DNA of 64,000 bases from Ruminococcus albus AD2013 (GCF_000526775.1 NZ_JAGS01000001.1:3410001-3474000), one strand, 5' to 3'. Positions 16,338-25,141 are shown, counted from the first letter of the stretch. Notes: generated by a model from the letters alone, not told the origin. Program-made: numbers and translations.

Positions 16338-16410
16338 GAGAAAAGATATTTAATTCATAATTGTTTTTGCCCGTGATTTTCAAAAACTGTGAGTACAATT
16401 AAATGTACTG

Positions 16411-16448
16411 AAAATATCCCCTGTGATGAATTTCACAGGGGATATTTT
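16411..16448. terminator. Perfect 16-bp hairpin after the ABC operon
   Basis: Stem 16411-16426 with 16433-16448, 6-nt loop, A-run on one side and T-run on the other, so it can work in both directions. It lies 43 nt past the last gene of the leftward ABC operon. Confidence 0.88.
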
Positions 16449-16490
16449 GAACGTATGACAAACAATAATGATAACATCTATCATACTTTC

Positions 16491-17075
16491 TTATATCGTA
16501 TCGGCACGGGAACGGGATACAATAATTATTGCAGCGTGCATCAGGAGAATTGCTGCTGCAAAGTAAACCGAAGCTCCCGCAAGTTCGGAAATGAATGATG
16601 GTCGGTCGGCAAAAATATCGTAAGCACCTCTGCCGAAGATCATACTTTTGAGTGATCTCGAATTAATGAAGATCGTGTTTCTTACAAGACATATCCGCAT
16701 CAGAAGATCTTCAGCGGTGAGGATCAGCGCAGTTATGGGCACGTAGGTGTACAGTGCTTTTGTCGATGTCCTGCGGCTTACTCCGTTTGCACTGAAAAAT
16801 CCCGAAGCAGTTTTGGCAAGAAGTGCCGCGCATATTGCGGCAGCTATCAGCGATACTGTCTCGAATTTTTCGGTGCTGCTGCGCTCAAAGTTCAGACGGA
16901 GAATGTCTGCTGCTTCAAACTTCGTAGTTTCAGGTTCGCCCGCTGCATATCTGTACATATTCATCAGCGGAAGAGCGAAGATCCCTGCCGTCAGAAGCAT
17001 GGTAACAGCACCAGTTACCGCTGTGAATAATATACCGAATCTGGCTTTGATAATATATCTTAGACTCTCTTTCAT
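16491..17075 (-). CDS. ABC exporter membrane subunit, small (unclassified)
   Basis: A 194-residue protein with about four hydrophobic segments and no recognised enzymatic motif. It is the last gene of the GntR-ABC-membrane-membrane operon, starting 1 nt after the stop of the preceding membrane gene. The ATG at 17075 is chosen because AGAGG lies 10 nt upstream; a GTG at 17084 is too close to it. By analogy with YtrA-type loci of Firmicutes it should be part of an exporter or a membrane partner of the ATPase at 17930-18787. Confidence 0.78.
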   Translation of the reverse strand: MKESLRYIIKARFGILFTAVTGAVTMLLTAGIFALPLMNMYRYAAGEPETTKFEAADILRLNFERSSTEKFETVSLIAAAICAALLAKTASGFFSANGVSRRTSTKALYTYVPITALILTAEDLLMRICLVRNTIFINSRSLKSMIFGRGAYDIFADRPSFISELAGASVYFAAAILLMHAAIIIVSRSRADTI

Positions 17076-17076
17076 A

Positions 17077-17937
17077 TTATTCACGACCTCTCTTTTGCTT
17101 TGCGGCGGGTACCCTTAGTATGAAAAGGGCATATACCAGATAGCCTGTCATGAATACCATCAGGGCAGTTGAAAAAAATGCCATGACCGCTCCGATGCAG
17201 CCGCCATACTGACCCGGTGCCATGGGATCAGGATGAAGTATCTCTCCGATATATATCATTTTATCTCTGAGCCCTGACATAAGTTCTCCGCGCAGTGTTA
17301 CCGAACCGCCGTAGTCTATAAAAACCATAAAGTAGCAGTATGCTGTTAACGCAGATGCCGTCAATACTCCGAAAAGATTTGTTCTATGCTTTACCGCTAA
17401 GAATACCATCACTGCTGTATAGGCAAGCATTACAAGCAGGAATATCTCGCTGATGCTGAAAAATATAAACCTCGGATCGTGGGCAATGAGATCGTTCATA
17501 CCCTGCATAGACAGCTGTTCACCGCCTGCCAAGTTATGACGTTCATCGCACATTATGATGCAGTCAAGTCTCATTCCTGCAAGTCTGAAAATACCATCGG
17601 TCAAAAGGTAGACAGTTTCTATCATCACAGAAGTAAGTGCGCCGAATGTCAGGGCAGCTGCACCGCTTCCAACCAGAAGACTGATCCTTGATGTTCCGTT
17701 GTGCAGCGATATCTTTATAAGATCATGCAGAATTATCCCGAAAATGATACCTGCCACAGCAGTACCTGCGCTTTCGTAGATATTTTTCCAGTCATTCCTG
17801 AAATTTACGCTGATAATACCCATAATGAGCAGAATGATATGGAGCAGGAACAATACTCCAAGACAAATCCCGAAATATTTAAGGTATCTTCTTAGTCCCT
17901 CTTTACCGCGAAAGGCGTAACCGAGAAATTCACGCAT
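17077..17937 (-). CDS. ABC-2 type permease-like membrane protein
   Basis: A 286-residue integral membrane protein with about six hydrophobic segments, the first near residue 25 (YFGICLGVLFLLHIILL). The ATG at 17937 is preferred over a GTG at 17946 because GGGAGG is 7 nt before it. The start overlaps the end of the ATPase gene by 8 nt. It probably forms the transport path with the smaller membrane protein downstream and the ATPase upstream. Substrate unknown; YtrA-controlled transporters elsewhere respond to cell-wall antibiotics. Confidence 0.82.
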   Translation of the reverse strand: MREFLGYAFRGKEGLRRYLKYFGICLGVLFLLHIILLIMGIISVNFRNDWKNIYESAGTAVAGIIFGIILHDLIKISLHNGTSRISLLVGSGAAALTFGALTSVMIETVYLLTDGIFRLAGMRLDCIIMCDERHNLAGGEQLSMQGMNDLIAHDPRFIFFSISEIFLLVMLAYTAVMVFLAVKHRTNLFGVLTASALTAYCYFMVFIDYGGSVTLRGELMSGLRDKMIYIGEILHPDPMAPGQYGGCIGAVMAFFSTALMVFMTGYLVYALFILRVPAAKQKRGRE

Positions 17938-18787
17938 TCTGTACACCTCCCGTCATAGCTATCAGAAGCTGCTGCAAAGAAGGACGTGAAACTTCCAGTC
18001 CTTCAGGAACATCCTTTGATTCGCCTGAGACACAGGCACAGCACAGCGTACCTATTATTGTTTTGGTCAGATATTCTTTATCTTTGAGATATGAAGTAAC
18101 ATCTGTGGTCTTTCCCTCGATTAGGTAAGCCTTCGCCTGAAGATCTTCACAGTCATCATCTGCGATAAGTCTTCCGTCCTCCAGTACAAAACAATGCTCG
18201 AACAATCCTGCACATTCATCGATAATATGTGTGGAAATAACGAATGCAGCTTCGGTCTTTTCAAAGCGTTCGATGATCTGCTTATATAGTTTTTCGCGGC
18301 AGTTGGCATCAACTCCAAGGACAGGTTCATCAAGGAAGATGAAATCAGCACCGCTGGATAGTGCAAGTATCACCTTAGCGAGAGTACGCTGACCTGTCGA
18401 AAGCTGAGATAGACGTTTTTTCGTATCAATGCCAAAAATATCACAGAGTTTCAGTGCATAGTCTTCATCGGTATCCTTATAAAAATACTTCTGCGCCTTA
18501 ATGGTGTCTTTCACTTTCATGTGATTGGGAAGAAGATCCTCGGCACTCATGCAATATATGTGACGAAGCAGCTTATCGTTCTCGGTGACTGTTTCGCCGT
18601 CAAGTGTGATCTCACCCGAATCTGGGAAAATACGTCCGCCTACCAGATTTACAAGTGTTGATTTTCCAGAACTGTTGCGACCTAAAAGCCCGTAGATCAT
18701 ACCCTTTTCGATACTTAGCGAAACACCGTCAAGAGCGGTCTTTTTATTATATCTTTTTGTAAGTGTCTTTATCTCTATCCTGCTCAT
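17930..18787 (-). CDS. ABC transporter ATP-binding protein
   Basis: A 285-residue ATPase. Walker A is GRNSSGKST (residues 36-44), the signature is LSTGQ near residue 137, and Walker B is FIFLDEPVLGVD. The signature deviates from LSGGQ but the rest is intact. The C-terminal 60 residues form a short extra domain. The start overlaps the GntR stop by 1 nt (TGATG), so regulator and ATPase are translationally coupled. It should energise the two membrane proteins downstream. Confidence 0.93.
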   Translation of the reverse strand: MSRIEIKTLTKRYNKKTALDGVSLSIEKGMIYGLLGRNSSGKSTLVNLVGGRIFPDSGEITLDGETVTENDKLLRHIYCMSAEDLLPNHMKVKDTIKAQKYFYKDTDEDYALKLCDIFGIDTKKRLSQLSTGQRTLAKVILALSSGADFIFLDEPVLGVDANCREKLYKQIIERFEKTEAAFVISTHIIDECAGLFEHCFVLEDGRLIADDDCEDLQAKAYLIEGKTTDVTSYLKDKEYLTKTIIGTLCCACVSGESKDVPEGLEVSRPSLQQLLIAMTGGVQNA

Positions 18788-19161
18788 CAGTCCTCATCTC
18801 CTTTCAGCATACCGATGATATCTTCGCAGGTAAGTCCCAGTCTGTCTGCTTCGTTCAGCAGTGGAGCAACAAAGTCATCATAAAATTTGACACGTCTGTC
18901 ATCTCTGACATTTTCATTTGCATTTTCAGCCACAAACATACCCATACCTCTCTTTTTATATACCAGTCCTTTTTCCACAAGAATGTTGACACCTTTACGT
19001 ACTGTTGCTGGGTTGATCTTCAAACTGTGGGAAAGTTCTGTGGTACTGGGTATCTGCTCGCCCTCGCCCAGCTGACCTGTGACTATCTTGTTTTCAAGCC
19101 ACTGGGCTATCTGTATAAACAGTGGCTCATTATCATTGAAATGCGGATAATTTACGCTCAT
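18787..19161 (-). CDS. GntR-family (YtrA-type) regulator of the ABC operon
   Basis: A 124-residue repressor with an N-terminal winged helix-turn-helix (PSTTELSHSLKINPATVRKGVNILVEKGLVYKKRG spans about residues 38-72) and only a short helical C-terminal part, the layout of the YtrA subgroup. These regulators usually repress their own operon until a cell-envelope stress signal appears. AAAGGAG precedes the start. Its promoter (19263-19291) overlaps a GGTTAG-12-CTAACC inverted repeat (19242-19265), a plausible self-operator. Confidence 0.92.
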   Translation of the reverse strand: MSVNYPHFNDNEPLFIQIAQWLENKIVTGQLGEGEQIPSTTELSHSLKINPATVRKGVNILVEKGLVYKKRGMGMFVAENANENVRDDRRVKFYDDFVAPLLNEADRLGLTCEDIIGMLKGDED

Positions 19162-19241
19162 ACCGTTCAGGTCTCCTTTCTTTGATCTCTACACATATGT
19201 TATTTTCTGCGAATAGCTATTCAGAAGTGCTGTGCTTAGTT

Positions 19242-19291
19242 GGTTAGCTGCTTCTGTAACTAACCATATCACACAAAGTGTTATTTGTCAA
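19242..19291 (-). promoter_or_regulatory. GntR-operon promoter with overlapping candidate operator
   Basis: On the minus strand TTGACA (19291-19286), 17-nt spacer, TATGGT (19268-19263). A perfect hexamer inverted repeat, GGTTAG-12 nt-CTAACC (19242-19265), covers the edge of the -10 box and the transcription start, where a repressor would block initiation. Confidence 0.7.
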
Positions 19292-19424
19292 TAGGGCCAT
19301 TATATTTTTAGTAAAATCGAACAAGATCAAATCTATATTTTTAGCAGAGCTAAACAAACTCGGTAATGAACATACTGATTTACGGATCAATAAAATGAGT
19401 CGCTACCGATGGCTCAGACATAAA

Positions 19425-19452
19425 AACAGCCACACCCGAAGATGTGGCTGTT
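19425..19452 (-). terminator. Terminator downstream of xylB
   Basis: A perfect 10-bp stem (19425-19434 with 19443-19452), followed on the minus strand by TTTTTAT. The left arm plus loop (16 nt) recurs at 1031-1046 without its partner arm. Confidence 0.82.
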
Positions 19453-19543
19453 GATCCGCTGTATCGTCTGTATTAATTGTTTTGGGTGGATAGATTACTT
19501 CTTTAGTGCCGGCAAGGAAAAGCTCTTCTCTTTGGCAGTGTTA

Positions 19544-21067
19544 TTAAAGCTTAGCCAGCTTGGCAAACTCGTTCTTCAGTGCGGGATAGATATCGCGGTA
19601 AAGCTGATAGAACTTCTCGTACTCGGGAACTGTTGCCGCATTGGGCTCCTGTACCTTGTCGGTACGTACAACAGCCTTGCAAGCCTCGGGCACGCTGGAG
19701 TAGATGCCTGCGCCTACCATTGAGAGCAGTGCAACGCCCAGTGCGGGGCCTTCCTTGGAGGAAGCGGTCTTAACAGGGCAGTTGTAGAGGTCTGCCAGCA
19801 TTGAACGCCACAGGGGTGAGCTTCCGCCGCCGCCGCAAGCCATCATGTCTGATACGTTTATATCCATCTCACGGAATACTTCTACACAGTCACGCAGAGA
19901 ATAAGATACACCCTCCATTACTGCACGGAGCATCTCTTTCTTGGTGTGCATAGCGGAAAGTCCGAAGAATACGCCTCTTGCATTGGGGTCAAGATGAGGT
20001 GTACGCTCGCCCATCAGGTAAGGCAGATACAGAAGTCTGTTAGCGCCCACAGGTACGCTCTCAGCCTGCTTGTCCATCAGGTAGTATTCATCAACTCCCA
20101 TGTACTTGGCAGTCTCCTTTTCAGCGTTGCAGAAGTTATCTCTGAACCACTTCAGTGAAAGACCTGCGCCCTGAGTAACGCCCATTACGTGCCAGCTGTT
20201 GGGAACAGCTGCACAGCAGGTGTGTACTCTGCCCTTGGGGTCGATGGATATATTTGAAGTATGCGCAAATACAACGCCCGATGTACCAATGGTAGTGAAA
20301 GCCTTGCCGTCTTCGCATACGCCTGTGCCGATAGCTGCGCCTGCATTGTCGCCTGCACCGCCCACTACGATAGTGCCCTCGCACAGACCCAGATCGTCAG
20401 CCATAGCCTTTGTCAGCTTGCCTGTTACCTCGCAGGACTCGTATACCTTGCCCAGCCAGTTCTTGTCTATCTCGAAAACGCTCAGCAGTTCATCAGACCA
20501 CTTTCTGTTGGGAACGTCCAGCAGCTGCATACCCGATGCATCGGATACCTCGGTAGCATACTCATGTGTCAGGACGAAACGCAGATAGTCCTTGGGAAGC
20601 AGGATATGAGCGACCTTTTCGTATACCTCGGGTTCGTTGTTCTTTACCCAGAGTATCTTAGCCGCAGTCCAGCCTGTCAGTGCAGGGTTGGCAGTTATCT
20701 GTATCAGCTTTTCTGTGCCGACTTTTTCTGTCATCCAAGCAACTTCCTTTTCGGTACGCTGGTCGCACCAGATGATGGACTTTCTCAGCACGTTGTTATC
20801 CTTATCCAGCATTACCAGACCATGCATCTGACCAGATATACCGATACCCTTAACGTCCTCTTTCTTCACACCGCTCTGTGCCATAACAGCCTTGATGGTA
20901 TTTACCATCGCATTAGCCCAGTCAGCGGGGTCCTGTTCTGCATAGCCGTTCTTCGGCTGATACATGGGGTACTCGATAGTCTTTGAAGCTATCACTGTGC
21001 CCTTCTCGTCAAAAAGTACTGTCTTGGTACCGCTTGTACCGCAGTCAACTCCTATTACGTATGCCAT
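19544..21067 (-). CDS. xylB: Xylulokinase (FGGY family)
   Basis: A 507-residue cytoplasmic kinase that phosphorylates D-xylulose to xylulose-5-phosphate, feeding the pentose phosphate or phosphoketolase route. DCGTSGTK (residues 8-15) is the N-terminal phosphate loop; GISGQMHG near residue 77-83 carries the Met-His pair typical of xylulokinase rather than glycerol kinase; GGAGDNAG holds the expected catalytic Asp; GERTPHLDP and ACGGGGSS complete the FGGY pattern. AAGGAG precedes the start. No xylose isomerase or transporter is adjacent, although the esterase/GH43 pair at 46.6-49.6 kb would supply pentoses. The terminator at 19425-19452 follows. Confidence 0.96.
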   Translation of the reverse strand: MAYVIGVDCGTSGTKTVLFDEKGTVIASKTIEYPMYQPKNGYAEQDPADWANAMVNTIKAVMAQSGVKKEDVKGIGISGQMHGLVMLDKDNNVLRKSIIWCDQRTEKEVAWMTEKVGTEKLIQITANPALTGWTAAKILWVKNNEPEVYEKVAHILLPKDYLRFVLTHEYATEVSDASGMQLLDVPNRKWSDELLSVFEIDKNWLGKVYESCEVTGKLTKAMADDLGLCEGTIVVGGAGDNAGAAIGTGVCEDGKAFTTIGTSGVVFAHTSNISIDPKGRVHTCCAAVPNSWHVMGVTQGAGLSLKWFRDNFCNAEKETAKYMGVDEYYLMDKQAESVPVGANRLLYLPYLMGERTPHLDPNARGVFFGLSAMHTKKEMLRAVMEGVSYSLRDCVEVFREMDINVSDMMACGGGGSSPLWRSMLADLYNCPVKTASSKEGPALGVALLSMVGAGIYSSVPEACKAVVRTDKVQEPNAATVPEYEKFYQLYRDIYPALKNEFAKLAKL

Positions 21068-21110
21068 AGTTTTTCTACTCCTTTATAAAAAGATTTTTAT
21101 TGACATGATA

Positions 21111-21914
21111 TCATTCAGGCAGATTTTCTTTTCTGTAACATATCACATGGTCGTCCTGCTGATAATGCTTATCCTCAGGACAGCGGAAATGATGCTGAAG
21201 ATCCGTACCGCCGAACCAGTTATAGGGCTCGTCATTCTCATTCCTGCCCTCACAGAGTTCCGCAATGCCGTTTCTTAAACAGCCAATCAATGATATATCA
21301 TCGAAATCTCTCGCATGACCATGCAGTATCACATCTGCCATTTCCTCCAGGAACATCAGACGGTCAAGTTCTGCAAGCACTTCATTCATCGGCAGACAGC
21401 CGTCAAGCTGTAACCACAGATGATGATTTATGCCGTCGCCCGTGAAAAGTATCCTGTCCTCACGAAGCAGCAGCAACAGTTCTCCGTCAGTGTGACCTGC
21501 AAGCTCGAAAGCTTCCAGTGTCCTGCCTCCGAGGTCTATTACATCACCCTCGCGTATATCCCTGAAAGGCGGTATGCTGTGTCCGCTTTTGCGGCACATC
21601 TCCTTTACCTCGGGTATTGTGTCAAAGAAACTCTCAGCCAGCGTCCTGTCACGTGGACTTATAAGCGCATGATCGATCTCCTTGTCAAAATATATGTTAC
21701 CCAGTATATGGTCGGGGTGACCGTGTGTATTTACCAGTACAAGCGGCTTGTCCGTCAGCCTGCGCACAGCAGCGCAAAGGTCGTTCCAGCCGTTCATGGT
21801 ATCAATTACGCAGGCTTTTTCTTCGCCAACGACGAGATATCCTGTCGCTTCATGTCCTTCATCCAGCAGGTATATCCCGCTGCGAACTTCTTTTATAAAG
21901 AGTTCGTGTTCCAT
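21111..21914 (-). CDS. Metallo-beta-lactamase-fold hydrolase
   Basis: A 267-residue hydrolase. The binuclear zinc motif THGHPDH (HxHxDH) is complete near residue 89, with GHTDGE as the second histidine block and a GDG segment carrying the bridging Asp. LHGHARDF near residue 220 supplies the last histidine. The fold covers glyoxalase II, lactonases and others; the short sequence does not decide between them. The ATG at 21914 is 1 nt after the stop of the preceding gene, favoured over an upstream TTG. xylB starts 43 nt downstream on the same strand, so they may be co-transcribed. Confidence 0.87.
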   Translation of the reverse strand: MEHELFIKEVRSGIYLLDEGHEATGYLVVGEEKACVIDTMNGWNDLCAAVRRLTDKPLVLVNTHGHPDHILGNIYFDKEIDHALISPRDRTLAESFFDTIPEVKEMCRKSGHSIPPFRDIREGDVIDLGGRTLEAFELAGHTDGELLLLLREDRILFTGDGINHHLWLQLDGCLPMNEVLAELDRLMFLEEMADVILHGHARDFDDISLIGCLRNGIAELCEGRNENDEPYNWFGGTDLQHHFRCPEDKHYQQDDHVICYRKENLPE

Positions 21915-21915
21915 A

Positions 21916-22260
21916 TCAGATCTTTCTCTCAAATATCAGCACGATATCGTTTATCGTCGCGTCAGCCTCAGCGTCGCGCTCTACCCTCATCTCATCGGTA
22001 AAGCAGAATTTCAGCCGCCAGCCCCTTTCGCCGTACATCGCCAGCGCATCGGCAAGTGAAGCTTCATCAGCGCCGCCGTTGTCACGGTCGCGGACAGTTT
22101 CCACCGCATACTCGTACTTTCCGCCCTTGCTGTCGTTTTTAAGGGCTTGCAGAGTTATATAAGTACGCAGGTCCTCATCGCTCAGCGATTCCGCATCGAG
22201 ACCGTTCACATCTCCGTTTTTAAGTACTTTCAGTATCTCATCTTTAAGCTTAGCATTCAT
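21916..22260 (-). CDS. Small hypothetical protein with DUF4177-like C-terminal half
   Basis: A 114-residue soluble protein. Residues 1-40 are a helical segment; the rest has the YEYAVETV strand, a LADALAMYGERGWRL helix-turn and a final INDIVLIFERK strand, the layout of DUF4177-type small domains. A GGGG site precedes the start. It lies between the zinc-ribbon gene at 22265 and the MBL-fold gene, with gaps of 4 nt and 1 nt, so it is part of one transcript. Function unknown. Confidence 0.75.
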   Translation of the reverse strand: MNAKLKDEILKVLKNGDVNGLDAESLSDEDLRTYITLQALKNDSKGGKYEYAVETVRDRDNGGADEASLADALAMYGERGWRLKFCFTDEMRVERDAEADATINDIVLIFERKI

Positions 22261-22264
22261 TTTT

Positions 22265-22684
22265 CTATACCCCCATCAGCTTTTCGTGAACATCAGATAT
22301 CCTGCCGCAGTCCGCGCACAGGTCAAACAGCGCAAAGCTGTACGGAAATTCTTTTTCTGCGAATTTTTTCAGCAGATTTCCCGCACTGCCCATACCGGCC
22401 ATATCTCTGATAAGCCGTCCGCCGCATTCGGGGCAGACCTCGTATGCATATCCCTCGCCGTCCAGTATCTCAGCCAGCGCCGCAAGACTTCCGCCCTCAG
22501 CCCTGTCACATAACTTCGCCGCGGAATACTCTCCGCACTCCGTACATTCGTCACAGCAAAGGTCGTACCTTGCATAATGCTCAACAGTATCGTTTTCGGC
22601 ATAGTACTTATAGATAAGTACGCCGTCCTCGCCGCCTAAAACAGCATTTTTGCAGGCACCGCCGCATTCCGTGCAGTTACTCAT
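22265..22684 (-). CDS. Cysteine-rich zinc-ribbon hypothetical protein
   Basis: A 139-residue soluble protein with four CxxC-type pairs: CTEC at the N-terminus, CCDECTEC near residue 45, CPECGG near residue 83 and CADCG near residue 125. This suggests two or more structural zinc sites. The ATG at 22684 overlaps the stop of the upstream gene (ATGAGTAA) and has AAGGTG 7 nt before it, so the two are translationally coupled. No catalytic motif is visible. It could be a nucleic-acid- or protein-binding adaptor. Confidence 0.75.
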   Translation of the reverse strand: MSNCTECGGACKNAVLGGEDGVLIYKYYAENDTVEHYARYDLCCDECTECGEYSAAKLCDRAEGGSLAALAEILDGEGYAYEVCPECGGRLIRDMAGMGSAGNLLKKFAEKEFPYSFALFDLCADCGRISDVHEKLMGV

Positions 22685-22949
22685 CGCCGACACCTTCTTT
22701 CAGTCTCGGCAGTTCAGCCATAACTATACCGCATTTTCTGCATATCCAGAAAACGTCAGCCATGTGGGTATTCAGTTCACCCAGCTTAAAGCTCACCATC
22801 TGCGCTTCTTCACGCGCTTTGGGTGTCAATGGAACGAAAGCGTGCTTCATACGGTACTCCTTGGTCATCCAGCTGACACCTGTGGTCTTTCCGCTGCCCA
22901 TGAGTATGCCGTCCGTCATCGCACCTCCGCATCTGGGACATTCCATCAT
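22677..22949 (-). CDS. Small zinc-ribbon protein (DUF6487-like)
   Basis: A 90-residue protein with MECPRCGGAMTDG at the N-terminus and CRKCGIVM near residue 71, forming one split zinc ribbon around a 50-residue middle. The CPxCGxxMxxG opening is typical of small DUF6487-like proteins of Clostridia; the assignment is by pattern only. Two adjacent ATG codons (22949, 22946) are possible starts, with GGAAAGGA upstream. It is the first gene of the small group 22949-21111. Confidence 0.75.
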   Translation of the reverse strand: MMECPRCGGAMTDGILMGSGKTTGVSWMTKEYRMKHAFVPLTPKAREEAQMVSFKLGELNTHMADVFWICRKCGIVMAELPRLKEGVGDE

Positions 22950-23030
22950 CCATCTTCCTTTCCTATATTACAATATATCCGCGATTTATGTCAAGCCTTG
23001 TCCTGCTTGATGTTGACCGATTATTGCGGA

Positions 23031-23798
23031 CTATCCCAGCCGCCTGAACTGGTCGGCACCTACGCCGCAGACGGGACAGACATAGTCTTCGGGGAGTGCG
23101 CCCTCGTAAACATATCCGCAGACCTCGCAGACCCATTTTTCATCTGCATCTGCCGAAGCCGTATCGGAGGGCTTCTCCTCAGCACCGCCGTCCATGCGGG
23201 TGAAATCAGCCGCGCCGTGTTTGCACAGCGGACAGACAAAATCATCGGGGAGATGACCCTCGTAGATATAGCCGCATATGTTGCAGACCCATCTTTCCCC
23301 CGTACTGCCCCCGGATGCCGCCGCGGGCTTTGGCTTTACGTTGGCGTGATAATATGCATAGGTCATAGGCGCTTTGTCGGATATCACTTCACCGTCAGCA
23401 ACATCGGCGATGAACATGGTATGGGTGCCCAGGTCAACTGTCTGCACTACCTCACAGCTGATATACGCGCACGTACCCTTCTCAATTATCGGCAGACCGT
23501 TCTCCGCCTTTTTCAGGGCGTAGTCATAGAACTTGTTGCCCCATCTTCCGCTCTGGAAACCGAAGTGGGTGAACAGAGAAAAGTCCGCACTTTCGTCTAT
23601 CATCGAAACATTGAACCTGCCGCTTGTGCGTATCATATACTCGGTGAAATTGCCCTTGTTCACCGTTACGGATACGCGGTTGGGCGAAGTCGTCACCTGT
23701 GCCAGCGTATTGATGATGCACCCGTTAAACTGGTTGCCGCACCTTGCTGTCAGCACATACAATCCATAGGATATCTTGTTCATTGATTTCATGTCCAT
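23031..23798 (-). CDS. Flavoredoxin-type flavin reductase fused to two rubredoxin domains
   Basis: A 255-residue redox protein. Residues 1-150 form a flavin reductase/flavoredoxin domain that binds FMN (NTLAQVTTSPNRVSV and the FGFQSGR loop). Two rubredoxin domains follow, each with two CxxC pairs: WVCNICGYIYEG...CPLCKHG (about residues 167-200) and WVCEVCGYVYEG...CPVCGVG (about 218-250), joined by an acidic linker. The arrangement resembles high-molecular-weight rubredoxin (Hrb), which donates electrons to flavodiiron proteins for O2 or NO removal, but I know Hrb with a single rubredoxin domain. The second domain may provide an extra electron relay or be a recent duplication. The partner oxidase is not in this window. 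AAGGAGG precedes the start. Confidence 0.92.
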   Translation of the reverse strand: MDMKSMNKISYGLYVLTARCGNQFNGCIINTLAQVTTSPNRVSVTVNKGNFTEYMIRTSGRFNVSMIDESADFSLFTHFGFQSGRWGNKFYDYALKKAENGLPIIEKGTCAYISCEVVQTVDLGTHTMFIADVADGEVISDKAPMTYAYYHANVKPKPAAASGGSTGERWVCNICGYIYEGHLPDDFVCPLCKHGAADFTRMDGGAEEKPSDTASADADEKWVCEVCGYVYEGALPEDYVCPVCGVGADQFRRLG

Positions 23799-23899
23799 AA
23801 AATTTCCTCCTTTTTATGACAGACTTTCCCGCCTGCCTTATTTTTAAACTAAATTTTTCAAAAGTGTTCCTAAGGTAAACCAAATCAGAATTTACACTC

Positions 23900-24106
23900 T
23901 TACTCTTTATCACTATTATTCCATTTTCTTAGTTTTATCGAGGAATAAACTAAAACGGGAATAGAAAGCAAATCTATTATTCCTAATACTCGCTTAGCAA
24001 TATCAGGCAGTTCTAATGAAGCCATATTGCTGACAGCGATAATTAATGATACACAACCAATAATCAATAAGCTAACACTCCAAAGAATTCTGACTTTTTT
24101 CTCCAT
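23900..24106 (-). CDS. Small two-helix membrane protein
   Basis: A 68-residue protein with hydrophobic segments at about residues 8-28 and 42-57, ending in a charged tail. GGAGG lies 9 nt before the ATG, which supports it as a real gene. AT-rich codon use differs from neighbours. Function unknown. Confidence 0.65.
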   Translation of the reverse strand: MEKKVRILWSVSLLIIGCVSLIIAVSNMASLELPDIAKRVLGIIDLLSIPVLVYSSIKLRKWNNSDKE

Positions 24107-24202
24107 TAGTAAAATCCTCCGTTCATTATACTATATTACACTTCCGAAAATCCCGGTTTATTTTAACAACGCAAAAGCCAAAAGGTACTTTGTAAATAAA
24201 AA

Positions 24203-24236
24203 GGGGGAAAGACCCTGCGGTCATTCCCCCTGCGTG
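24203..24236 (-). terminator. Terminator of the 24237-24422 gene
   Basis: A hairpin built on GGGGGAA(A)GACC and GGTC(A)TTCCCCC (24203-24230), followed on the minus strand by TTTTTATTT. Confidence 0.8.
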
Positions 24237-24422
24237 TTACTGATCTGCTTTCTCCAGAATGAAGTACTCTTCATGTGCATCGCACTTGAAGCTCTTGATG
24301 ACCCAGCCGCTGTCAACCAGAAGGTTGAGTTTCTCTATCCGCTGGAACCTGTCGTATGCAGGTGCGCTATATTCTTCTGAAGAGGCTGATTTGCTGATGA
24401 AAAAAGTCTTCTCCATAATCAT
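24237..24422 (-). CDS. Very small hypothetical protein
   Basis: A 61-residue soluble protein ending in a KCDAHEEYFILEKAD segment that reads as a beta hairpin. GGAAAGAAG is 3-9 nt before two candidate starts (24422 and 24416). It has its own promoter at 24488-24516 and its own terminator at 24203-24236, which argues that this short frame is a true single gene. Function unknown. Confidence 0.68.
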   Translation of the reverse strand: MIMEKTFFISKSASSEEYSAPAYDRFQRIEKLNLLVDSGWVIKSFKCDAHEEYFILEKADQ

Positions 24423-24487
24423 ACGCTTCTTTCCGAGAATGTTCTCTTTATCCGACCAACGGCACAGTGCCGATATCTTTCGAGCTA

Positions 24488-24516
24488 ATTATACTACATC
24501 TTACGCACTTTTTCAA
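24488..24516 (-). promoter_or_regulatory. Promoter of the 24237-24422 gene
   Basis: On the minus strand TTGAAA (24516-24511), 17-nt spacer, TATAAT (24493-24488), 66 nt before the start codon. Confidence 0.78.
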
Positions 24517-24601
24517 GTCTTTCAAGGAAAATTTAACCATCTTGTAATATTTGCAGTCCTGTTTTTTGAACTTTTCCCGAAAAAGGGTGACCTTAGTTTA
24601 C

Positions 24602-24856
24602 TTACTTTACGCCAAAACAGAGGTCCTGAACACAATATCCCTCAGATATACGCTCTTTCATTCCGCTGTCCCACGAGGCATAGATAACATACCCGTCGCC
24701 ATCACCGTTAACATACAACCTGTCATTTTCACGATTACCGATCTGCTCTTCGACCGCCGCAGAGTTGTTTCCCTCATAGCCGTCGTTCACATCACCGTCG
24801 GCAGTACATCCCCCGAGAAGAAGTACAAGTACTGCCAGAAACGGCGCTTTTTTCAT
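24602..24856 (-). CDS. Small lipoprotein
   Basis: An 84-residue exported lipoprotein: MKKAPFLAVLVLLLGGC has a basic N-region, hydrophobic core and an LGGC lipobox, placing the lipidated Cys at residue 17. The mature part is short, acidic and Asn/Gly-rich with no recognised domain. GGAGG lies 8 nt before the ATG at 24856, preferred over a GTG 9 nt upstream. The next gene upstream also encodes a small envelope protein. Confidence 0.78.
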   Translation of the reverse strand: MKKAPFLAVLVLLLGGCTADGDVNDGYEGNNSAAVEEQIGNRENDRLYVNGDGDGYVIYASWDSGMKERISEGYCVQDLCFGVK

Positions 24857-24904
24857 TGTGTTCACCTCCGTAGCATTTATACGAAATATACCGCTCCTGC
24901 GGGT

Positions 24905-25141
24905 CTATTTCTTTTTCTTATCCGCCAGCAGACATATTATCGCCAGCACTATGACCGCTCCCGCGCCCATACAGGCGAATATCTGCCAGTCATTATCGTT
25001 TGGTTCCTCGGTCTGTGCCTGTGCGCTGTGTACTTCTCCGCCGCTTTCCGCAAACGCTGTAACCGCCGACACAGATCCCATACATACCGCCGCAAATATC
25101 ACACAGCAGCAGCATATCAACCGTCTGTATACAGTTTTCAT
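24905..25141 (-). CDS. Small single-pass surface protein
   Basis: A 78-residue protein with a signal peptide (basic start, hydrophobic core, cleavage expected after AFA near residue 30), a short polar exposed part rich in Glu, Gln and Asn, a C-terminal membrane segment and a KKKK tail. The layout resembles a type I membrane protein or a trimmed sortase-type anchor, but no LPxTG is visible. GGAGGG precedes the start. Function unknown. Confidence 0.7.
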   Translation of the reverse strand: MKTVYRRLICCCCVIFAAVCMGSVSAVTAFAESGGEVHSAQAQTEEPNDNDWQIFACMGAGAVIVLAIICLLADKKKK

